DNA of 62,875 bases from an uncultured Collinsella sp. (GTDB taxonomy: Bacteria; Actinomycetota; Coriobacteriia; Coriobacteriales; Coriobacteriaceae): contig CAUGNQ010000005.1 of the NCBI GenBank assembly GCA_959600835.1, positions 1 through 62,875 on the forward strand, written 5' to 3'. This document shows positions 14,068 to 21,043 of the stretch, in pieces (position 1 is the stretch's first letter; every line of letters starts with the position of its first letter). The notes beneath the pieces are model-generated. The model saw only the letters and a list, made by a program, of their open reading frames with translations. It was not told the DNA's origin and searched no databases. Position numbers and translations under genes: made by a program.

Positions 14068-15492
14068 GTGGTCTTCGCCCCCCAGGGAAAACATACGCTG
14101 TCGCACCGCGTTTTTGTGACGATCTTTGTCTGCGCCATGGCGGTTATCGTGGCGTTTACGGTGCTGGGTGCGTTCTTTGTGCAAAACACTTTGGCGGATG
14201 CCACGAGTGCCAATCTGGCGCAGGAAACCGAGCTCATTGCTGCCGCCCTCGACGAGCAGCAGGAGCCCATTCCGTTCTTGCGAAGCCTCGATCGCGAGGA
14301 TCTTCGTATCACGCTGATCAATAAGGACGGATCTGTTGCCTACGACAACGAGGCGTCGCCTTCCACACTGCCCAACCATGGCGATCGCCCCGAGGTCATC
14401 GAGGCCTTTGAGAGTGGTTCGGGTTCCGCGGAGCGCGCAAGCTCTACACTCGACGAGATTATGCTGTATCGCGCCGTCACCCTTGATAACGGCCAGGTCG
14501 TTCGCTTGGCGCAGGCCCAGCCTGGTGTTGCGGCGATTTTGCTGTCGATGCTGGCGCCGATGCTGCTTATCGCAGCAGCGGGTGCAGTACTCTCGTTTTT
14601 TATGGCGCGCCGTGAGTCCCGTGCCATCATCGCGCCGTTGCAAGAGGTGGATTTGGATCACCCACGCCGTAGCTATGAGCACGCCTATGCCGAGATGGTC
14701 CCCATGCTTGAGCGCATCGAGTCGCAGCGCCAGGAACTCAAGCGCCAAATGGCGGTGCTAGCGGACAACGACCGTATGCGTCGTGAGTTCACGGCGAATA
14801 TCACTCATGAGCTCAAGACGCCGCTTACGGCGATTTCGGGCTATGCCGAGCTCATCGCAAATGGCATGGTCGAGGGCGAGGACGACCTGCGCAACTTTGG
14901 CGGTCGCATCTATCGTGAGGCGGGCCGCTTGGCAGCGCTTGTCAACGACATCCTTACGCTGTCTAACTTGGACGAGGCCGAACGTGCAACTGAAGGCGAG
15001 GCAGTGCCCATTGGGTCCACGGAGCCTATTGAGCTCTCGCGTGCGATCTACGCGGTTGAGCAGCGTCTTGAACAGGTTGCCCGTCAGGCGAATGTGACGA
15101 TAAGTCATGAGACCAAGCCTGTGGTCATCGAAGGCGTGTCGCGCTTGGTCGACGAGCTCATCTATAATCTGGCAAGCAACGCCATCCGCTACAATCGGCC
15201 CGGCGGTACGGTTACGCTGCAGTGCGGCACCAACGACGAAGGCCATCCGTTCCTCGCTGTCGCCGACACGGGAATCGGTATCGCGCCTGAAGAACAGGGC
15301 AAGGTATTCGAGCGGTTCTATCGCGTGGACAAGAGTAGGTCCAAGGCACGCGGCGGAACCGGCCTGGGGCTTGCCATTGTCAAGCATGCGGCCCTGTATC
15401 ATCACGCCACGCTTGATCTGTCGAGCGAGTTGGGCGTGGGAACCACCATAACGGTGACGTTTCCCATACAGCAGGACGAGCCATTCGCATAG
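14068..15492 (+). CDS. PhoR-like sensor histidine kinase
   Basis: The protein has 474 residues. Membrane helices at about 14-38 and 155-180 enclose an extracytoplasmic sensor of about 115 residues. The dimerization domain carries His247 in NITHELKTPL, and the ATPase domain shows N (NLASNAIRYN), G1 (DTGIGI) and G2 (GGTGLGLAIVK) boxes. The GTG start at 14068 has GGAGGA inside the end of the regulator gene. It probably reads phosphate status together with pstB, inferred from position. A terminator follows. Confidence 0.87.
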   Translation: MVFAPQGKHTLSHRVFVTIFVCAMAVIVAFTVLGAFFVQNTLADATSANLAQETELIAAALDEQQEPIPFLRSLDREDLRITLINKDGSVAYDNEASPSTLPNHGDRPEVIEAFESGSGSAERASSTLDEIMLYRAVTLDNGQVVRLAQAQPGVAAILLSMLAPMLLIAAAGAVLSFFMARRESRAIIAPLQEVDLDHPRRSYEHAYAEMVPMLERIESQRQELKRQMAVLADNDRMRREFTANITHELKTPLTAISGYAELIANGMVEGEDDLRNFGGRIYREAGRLAALVNDILTLSNLDEAERATEGEAVPIGSTEPIELSRAIYAVEQRLEQVARQANVTISHETKPVVIEGVSRLVDELIYNLASNAIRYNRPGGTVTLQCGTNDEGHPFLAVADTGIGIAPEEQGKVFERFYRVDKSRSKARGGTGLGLAIVKHAALYHHATLDLSSELGVGTTITVTFPIQQDEPFA

Positions 15493-15517
15493 CGATACAA
15501 CATAGATATTGATGTAG

Positions 15518-15555
15518 ACGCCGCATTTGACTTTCGGGTGCGGCGTTGTTGTGCA
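15518..15555 (+). terminator. Terminator after the PhoR-like gene
   Basis: The stem ACGCCGCA/TGCGGCGT with a 13-base loop is followed by TTGTTGTG, a weak T run. Confidence 0.6.
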
Positions 15556-15687
15556 ATTTTACGATTGCTTCCGACATTTTTACAGGAGAGCCTGTTTCTT
15601 ATGTATAGAGTTTGGTCTCGGTAAAAAGATGCGATAACATACGGACAGTTTTGTCAATCCGAACTGGGGAAATGAAAGGCAAGCTGC

Positions 15688-16344
15688 ATGACCCTTCTCG
15701 AACTGTTCCAGCTGCTGAAGAAGCACCTCAAGCTGGTCATCACCCTTCCGGTGGTCTGCGCGATCGCCATGGGCATCGTGTCCTTCGTTGCGATGGACAA
15801 CACCTATACCGCGACGACGAGCATGTACATTCTCGCCAAGACCGACGATAGCGGTCAGATGAGCTACAACGATCTCTCGGCGAGCCAGATGCTTTCCAAC
15901 GATATCGCCACGCTGCTGGATAGCGATAGCGTTAAGAGCGGCGCCGCCAAAGAACTGGGCCTTACCGATCTGGATGACTACAAGGTGTCTGTTTCCTCCG
16001 AGACCACCACGCGTGTCATTACGCTTTCGGTTACCGGCACCGATGCCAAGGAGACGGCTGAGGTCGCAAAGGCCATTGCCAGCTCGGTGAGTACGGTCGC
16101 TCAGAACGTCGGCGCTGCCCAGAGCATCAACGTTATCGACGAGGCTAAGACCCCCGAAGCCCCCAGCGGCCCCAAGCGCACGCTGTATATTGCCGTCGCG
16201 TTCCTCGCCGGTATCTTTATCGCAGTTGCCTATGTCGTTTTGGCAGACATGCTCAATACCCGCATCCGCGGTGCCGAAGAGGCAGAAGAGCTCCTGGGTA
16301 TTCCCGTTGTTGGCCGAATTCCGGCTATGAAAGGTGGTAAATAG
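15688..16344 (+). CDS. Wzz-type tyrosine-kinase modulator (CpsC/YveK family)
   Basis: The protein has 218 residues and two membrane helices (about 17-35 and 163-185) with a long external segment between. This is the topology of chain-length and kinase-activating proteins of exopolysaccharide synthesis. The C-terminal cytoplasmic tail (RIRGAEEAEELLGIPVVGRIP) is the part that activates the partner kinase in the family. The start has GAAAGG upstream. A -10-like GATAACAT lies near 15635. It is the first gene of a three-gene set. Confidence 0.88.
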   Translation: MTLLELFQLLKKHLKLVITLPVVCAIAMGIVSFVAMDNTYTATTSMYILAKTDDSGQMSYNDLSASQMLSNDIATLLDSDSVKSGAAKELGLTDLDDYKVSVSSETTTRVITLSVTGTDAKETAEVAKAIASSVSTVAQNVGAAQSINVIDEAKTPEAPSGPKRTLYIAVAFLAGIFIAVAYVVLADMLNTRIRGAEEAEELLGIPVVGRIPAMKGGK

Positions 16345-16346
16345 GC

Positions 16347-17084
16347 ATGGCTAAGGCAAAGAACACCGATAAGCTCGTTGTGCAGAATGCCGCCAAGACC
16401 CTTCTGGCCAACATCCGCTTTGCGAGCGTGGATGACCCCATTCGCACCATCACCGTTACCTCCTCGATTCCCAACGAGGGCAAGTCTACGGTTTCCATTA
16501 ACCTTGCTCAGGCAATCGCCACGAGCGGCAAGAGTGTCCTGCTGGTCGAGGCTGATATGCGTCGCAGGTCCCTTGCCGATATGCTCGGCGTCCGCTCCCG
16601 CGGCGGACTCTATGCAGTCCTGTCCGAGCAGGTTTCTATCGACCAGGCGATTGTCGAGACGGGTCAGAAGAACTTCTACTTCCTCGATGCCGAGCCGCAC
16701 ATTCCCAATCCTGCCGACATCATCGTCTCCCATCGCTTTGCCAAGCTGGTAAAGGCACTGTCCGCCAAGTTCCAGTACGTCATCTTCGATGCTCCCCCGG
16801 TCGGCACCTTCATCGATGCTGCCGAGATCGCAAGTCTGACCGACGGTGCGCTTTTTGTCGTGCGTGAGGATTTCACCAAGCGCGAGGAGGCGCTCAACGC
16901 CATCGGTCAGCTTAAGAAGTCCGAGAAGGTCAAGCTCATCGGTACCGTCATGAATTACTGTGAGACCGAGACCAGCGAGTACTACTATTCTTACTACACC
17001 AAGGACGGTAAGAAGGTTAAGAAGGGCTCCGACGATCAGGGCACTTCCAAAAAGGGCATCTTCACCAACCGAGCAAACGTTTAG
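16347..17084 (+). CDS. Bacterial tyrosine kinase (CpsD/YwqD family)
   Basis: The BY-kinase has 245 residues. It phosphorylates tyrosines, including its own C-terminal cluster, and controls polysaccharide export. Visible are Walker A SSIPNEGKSTV (39-49), Walker A' VLLVEADMR (64-72), Walker B YVIFDAPP (144-151) and a Tyr cluster EYYYSYY near residue 210. The start follows the modulator stop by 2 bases. Glycosyltransferases are absent, so its main substrates must be encoded elsewhere. Confidence 0.93.
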   Translation: MAKAKNTDKLVVQNAAKTLLANIRFASVDDPIRTITVTSSIPNEGKSTVSINLAQAIATSGKSVLLVEADMRRRSLADMLGVRSRGGLYAVLSEQVSIDQAIVETGQKNFYFLDAEPHIPNPADIIVSHRFAKLVKALSAKFQYVIFDAPPVGTFIDAAEIASLTDGALFVVREDFTKREEALNAIGQLKKSEKVKLIGTVMNYCETETSEYYYSYYTKDGKKVKKGSDDQGTSKKGIFTNRANV

Positions 17085-17101
17085 TTGATTAAGGCTGACC
17101 T

Positions 17102-17752
17102 ATGCGTGACATTCATTGCCATATCTTGCCGGGTGTAGACGACGGCGCCGCCGATCTCGAAGAGAGCTTGGCGATGCTCGAGGCTGCCAAGCGGGCCGGT
17201 GTAACCAGAATCGTTTGCACTCCTCACTGCCGTGATCCCTATTTTGATTACGACAAGATGTGGGATGCCTTTGAGCTGCTGCGCGATAACGCTGACGGTT
17301 TTCCGCTCCAGATGGGCTTCGAGGTCAACCATCGAAAGCTCGTTGAGCTTGGTATCGATGCCGCGGATCACTTGCATTTCGATGGGACCAACGAGTTTCT
17401 GCTCGAGCTTTCGACGCATGCCGATGCGTATGCATTTAGAGAGTACGAGAACACGATTTACGATTTGCAGTGCCGTGGCTACCAGGTGATCATCGCTCAT
17501 CCTGAGCGCTATCGTGCGGTTCAAAAGGATGTAAGCGTGGCGGAGCGCCTGGTCGATATGGGCTGCAAGCTGCAGGCTTCGGCGGACTTTATTGCCGGCG
17601 GTCGCTTTGGTCGCGAGAAAAAGCCGGCACAGCGCCTGTTCGATCAGAACCTGTACAGCTTCATCGCGAGCGATGCCCATAACGTGGGTCATTACGACTG
17701 CTTGGCGAAGGCTCGTGCGAAGTTTAGCGTGCGCGGAGCTCATTTTCGCTAA
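17102..17752 (+). CDS. Tyrosine-protein phosphatase (CpsB/YwqE, PHP family)
   Basis: The protein has 216 residues. It is a metal-dependent phosphatase that reverses BY-kinase phosphorylation. The N-terminal HCHILPGVDDG (residues 5-15) is the first metal site of the PHP fold. Later TPHCRDPY, IIAHPERY and IASDAHN supply the remaining metal ligands. It lies 17 bases after the kinase, and the order modulator, kinase, phosphatase is a compact version of the cps regulatory cassette. Confidence 0.92.
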   Translation: MRDIHCHILPGVDDGAADLEESLAMLEAAKRAGVTRIVCTPHCRDPYFDYDKMWDAFELLRDNADGFPLQMGFEVNHRKLVELGIDAADHLHFDGTNEFLLELSTHADAYAFREYENTIYDLQCRGYQVIIAHPERYRAVQKDVSVAERLVDMGCKLQASADFIAGGRFGREKKPAQRLFDQNLYSFIASDAHNVGHYDCLAKARAKFSVRGAHFR

Positions 17753-17793
17753 TATATCTGTCCCTAACGTTCGCATTGAATGAAAGGGCAGCC

Positions 17794-18294
17794 ATGGATA
17801 TCCAACTTAAGACGGGATGCTTCGATGACGCGGCGTTGGTGCGCCGCGTCGTTTTTATGGACGAGCAGGGCTACGAGAATGAGTTCGACGCTATCGACGA
17901 GGATCCGAACTGCATCCATGTGACGCTCTATGTAGACGGTGAGCTTGCCGGTTGCTCGCGCGTGTTTCCCGAAGAGCTTGAGCGCGCGGCTGACGCAGAG
18001 GCTCCGGTGTCGCCGGCGTGCGACTTGGACGAAGGCGTCGCGGCGGGGGAGACCTACATTATGGGGCGCGTGGCCGTGCTGCCGAGCATGCGCCGTCGCG
18101 GTTTGGCGAGCAAGATTGTCGAGGCCAGTGATACGTGCGCGCGTGATGCCGGCGCCAAGCTCATTAAGCTGCACGCGCAGGAATACGTGCTACCACTCTA
18201 TGCCAAGGCGGGTTACACGCAGATTGCCCCGGTGGACTACGAAGACGAGGGCCAGCCCCATGTTTGGATGGCCAAGAGCGTAGATGGCAGATAG
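17794..18294 (+). CDS. GNAT-family N-acetyltransferase
   Basis: The protein has 166 residues. The acetyl-CoA site is visible as RVAVLPSMRRRGLASKIVEA (R/Q-x-x-G-x-G/A region), and the C-terminus has the ElaA-like ending LYAKAGYTQIAPVDYEDEGQPHVWMAK. The substrate is unknown. The ATG at 17794 has GAAAGGG upstream and is preferred to one at 17776. The stop codon lies at the start of a repeat (18294-18334). Confidence 0.85.
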   Translation: MDIQLKTGCFDDAALVRRVVFMDEQGYENEFDAIDEDPNCIHVTLYVDGELAGCSRVFPEELERAADAEAPVSPACDLDEGVAAGETYIMGRVAVLPSMRRRGLASKIVEASDTCARDAGAKLIKLHAQEYVLPLYAKAGYTQIAPVDYEDEGQPHVWMAKSVDGR

Positions 18295-18334
18295 GGACGT
18301 TCCTTTCCTGCCGGCAGTCGGGGACACTCCTTGG
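18294..18334 (+). repeat. GGGACGTTCC-type dispersed repeat, copy 1
   Basis: About 40 bases beginning GGGACGTTCCTTT and containing CTGCCGGCAG recur with few changes at 20756-20796. It begins in the stop codon of the acetyltransferase gene. Confidence 0.65.
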
Positions 18335-18496
18335 CAATTGGCGCATCAGAGCGTTTGGACATACAGTTTTTCGATTCCGTATGTATATATGCGCGCTAAT
18401 GGGTTATAAAATCTAAGTCTGAACATAGCAGGTCTGCGATGCAGCTCGGGCAACCGGGCCGTTTTTGCGGACGGGGGTAGCGCGAAAGGACTGCAC

Positions 18497-20521
18497 ATGC
18501 GTCAATTTAAGACCGAGAGCAAAAAACTGCTCGACCTCATGATCAACTCCATCTACACCAATAAGGAAATCTTCCTGCGCGAGCTTATCTCTAACGCGAG
18601 CGACGCCGTCGACAAGCTCAACTTTAAGAGCCTGCAGGACCCGAGCGTCAAGCTCGACCAGGGCGACCTGGCTATTCGCGTCTCCTTTGATAAAGACGCC
18701 CGCACCATTACCATCTCGGATAACGGCATTGGCATGACCGCCGAGGAGCTCGAGCGCAATCTGGGCACCATCGCCCATTCCGGCTCCGAGGAGTTTAAGA
18801 CCGAGAACGCCGAGCAGCAGGGTTCCGATGTCGACATCATCGGTCAGTTTGGCGTGGGTTTCTACTCCGCCTTTATGGTCGCCAGCCACGTGAAGGTTGT
18901 CAGCCGCGCTTATGGCGAGGATACCGCCCACGTTTGGGAGTCCGACGGTCTTGAGGGCTACACCATCGAGGATGGCGAGCGCGCCGAGCACGGCACCGAT
19001 GTCATCCTGACGCTGCGCGAGAACGAGAAGCTCGACGCCGACGGCGAGGCCGAGACCTACGATCGCTTCCTGACCGAGTGGGGCCTCAAGAGCCTGATTC
19101 AGCAGTACAGCAACTATGTGCGCTACCCGATACAGATGATGGTGTCCAAGAGCCGCCAGAAGCCCAAGCCCGAGGATGCTGGCGATGACTACACGCCCGA
19201 GTACGAGGACTACCAGGAGCTCGAGACCGTCAATTCCATGACACCGATCTGGAAGAAACGCAGCTCCGATGTCGAGCAGAAGGACTACGACGAGTTCTAC
19301 AAGTCCACATTCCACGACTTTGACGATCCCGCGCGCACTATCAGCTTCCACGCCGAGGGCACGCTTGAGTACGATGCGCTGCTGTTTGTGCCGGGTCGCG
19401 CCCCGTTCGATCTGTACAGCAAGGACTACGAGAAGGGCCTGGCGCTCTACAGCTCTAACGTGCTGATTATGGAGAAGTGCGACGACCTGCTGCCCGACTA
19501 CTACAACTTTGTCCGTGGCGTCGTGGATTCTGCCGACGTGTCGCTCAACATCTCGCGTGAGACGCTGCAGCAGAACCGTCAGCTTAAGGCTATTGCCAAG
19601 CGTGTGGAAAAGAAGATCACCGCCGACCTTGAGGATATGCGTGACAACGATCGCGAGGCCTACGAGAAGTTCTTTGAGAACTTTGGCCGCGGTCTTAAGT
19701 ACGGCATCTACTCGAGCTATGGCATGAAGGCCGATGAGCTCGCCGACCTGCTGCTGTTCTGGTCTGCCAAGGAACAGAAGATGATTACCCTGGCCGAGCA
19801 TGCCAAGGGCATGCCCGAGGGCCAGAAGGCAATCTACTATGCCGCCGGCGATTCGCGCGAGCGTCTGGCCAAGATGCCCGTCGTGAAGGGCGTGCTCGAC
19901 CGCGGCTACGATGTATTGCTGCTGACGCAGGACGTGGATGAGTTCACCTTCCAGGCCATGCGTGAGTACGTGGCTGCCGATATGCCCAAGGTCTACGAGG
20001 ACGACGCCGCCCGCGAGGCTGCCGAGAAGGCCGTTGCCGACGGTGCCGAGCCCGAGGTCGAGGGTCGTCACCTGGAGCTCAAGAACGTCGCGACTGGCGA
20101 TCTTGATCTGGCGACCGAGGACGAGAAGAAGGAGGCCGAGGACGCCACCAAGGAAAACGAGGACCTCTTTAGCGCCATGAAGGAGGCGCTCGGTGACAAG
20201 GTCGAGAAAGTTGCCGTCTCCGCGCGCCTGACCGATGCCCCCGCTTGCATCACCACCGAGGGTCCGCTTTCGCTCGAGATGGAGAAGGTGCTCCAGAAGG
20301 GACCCGAGGGCACGCCCGACGGTATGCCCAAGAGCCAGCGCGTGCTCGAGCTCAACGCCAAGCACCCGGTCTTTGACAAGCTTGTCGCTGCCCAGAAGGC
20401 AGGCGACGCCGACAAGATCAAGCAGTACTCCGGTCTGCTCTATGACCAGGCTCTGCTGGTCGAGGGCATTCTGCCTGAGGACCCCGTTGCCTTCGCGGCG
20501 GCTGTCTGCGAGCTGATGTAA
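18497..20521 (+). CDS. htpG: Molecular chaperone HtpG (Hsp90)
   Basis: The protein has 674 residues and is the ATP-dependent chaperone of the Hsp90 family. The N-terminal ATPase domain shows ELISNASDAVDKLN, DNGIGMT and GQFGVGFYSAFMVA. The middle and dimerization domains are complete. A charged segment near residues 515-560 (DLATEDEKKEAEDATKENED) is slightly longer than in E. coli. The start has GAAAGGA upstream. A -10-like TATAAA lies near 18403. I see no CIRCE element. Confidence 0.96.
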   Translation: MRQFKTESKKLLDLMINSIYTNKEIFLRELISNASDAVDKLNFKSLQDPSVKLDQGDLAIRVSFDKDARTITISDNGIGMTAEELERNLGTIAHSGSEEFKTENAEQQGSDVDIIGQFGVGFYSAFMVASHVKVVSRAYGEDTAHVWESDGLEGYTIEDGERAEHGTDVILTLRENEKLDADGEAETYDRFLTEWGLKSLIQQYSNYVRYPIQMMVSKSRQKPKPEDAGDDYTPEYEDYQELETVNSMTPIWKKRSSDVEQKDYDEFYKSTFHDFDDPARTISFHAEGTLEYDALLFVPGRAPFDLYSKDYEKGLALYSSNVLIMEKCDDLLPDYYNFVRGVVDSADVSLNISRETLQQNRQLKAIAKRVEKKITADLEDMRDNDREAYEKFFENFGRGLKYGIYSSYGMKADELADLLLFWSAKEQKMITLAEHAKGMPEGQKAIYYAAGDSRERLAKMPVVKGVLDRGYDVLLLTQDVDEFTFQAMREYVAADMPKVYEDDAAREAAEKAVADGAEPEVEGRHLELKNVATGDLDLATEDEKKEAEDATKENEDLFSAMKEALGDKVEKVAVSARLTDAPACITTEGPLSLEMEKVLQKGPEGTPDGMPKSQRVLELNAKHPVFDKLVAAQKAGDADKIKQYSGLLYDQALLVEGILPEDPVAFAAAVCELM

Positions 20522-20528
20522 CTAGGGT

Positions 20529-20690
20529 GTTACGCGGTTCTACGAACCGCGTAACCACTCGACGCTGCAAGCCCGCCAGAGCGGCAATCTGCCTTTCAAC
20601 TTCGGCGGCATGACCAGAAGGTCAATGCCGCCTTGTTTCAAGGCACCTTGCTCGCTCTGGCGGGCTTTCGCTGTCCGCGCCAAAACATCG
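20529..20690 (+). ncRNA. Structured element S, copy A (candidate RNA)
   Basis: An ordered set of stems is visible. H1 is a perfect 12-bp hairpin (20529-20540 with 20544-20555). P1 has 13 perfect base pairs (20571-20583 with 20653-20665), P2 has 6 (20590-20595 with 20640-20645), and P3 is 20604-20615 with 20620-20632 and a bulged A. Single-stranded motifs CGACGCTGCAA, GCAATCTG and CACCTTGCTCGCT match copy B while the stems differ. It lies just after htpG with no ORF. Whether it is transcribed is unknown. Confidence 0.6.
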
Positions 20691-20704
20691 GCGTTGTTAT
20701 GGGT

Positions 20705-20860
20705 AGTCGTTGGGGACGTTCTTAAATGACTAGTCGTTGGGGAATGTGGCACTTGGGGACGTTCCTTTTCTGCCGACAGTTTGGGACATTCCTTGCACCA
20801 TTAGTCGTTGGGGACGTTCTTGTTTGACTGGTCATTCAAGAACGTCCCCAATGACTATTC
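20705..20860. repeat. Cluster of GGGGACGTTC repeats with an inverted pair
   Basis: The phrase AGTCGTTGGGGA recurs at about 20705, 20732 and 20802. The last copy pairs with a reverse complement ending near 20855 to form a hairpin of about 20 bp. The unit at 20756-20796 repeats 18294-18334. The rest of the gap to 21043 holds a probable -10 (TATATT near 20947) and a short palindrome GTACAACTGTAC, and no other gene. Confidence 0.6.
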
Positions 20861-21043
20861 GAACTGCTATTTTGTGCGGGTTGTGGTTTTGGGAGCTGCG
20901 GGAATTTAAGATACTGTACAACTGTACGTTAACTCATCTTCGTAGTATATTGCTACCCGCAAAACTCAGCACCATTGTGCCGCGAGGCACTAAAGCGCCT
21001 ACGTACAATGGTTGTCGATAGTACGATTCGATTCAACGACAGG

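Noticed and set aside
18360..18496. A CIRCE heat-shock operator before htpG
   Set aside because: The TTAGCACTC/GAGTGCTAA pattern is not present.
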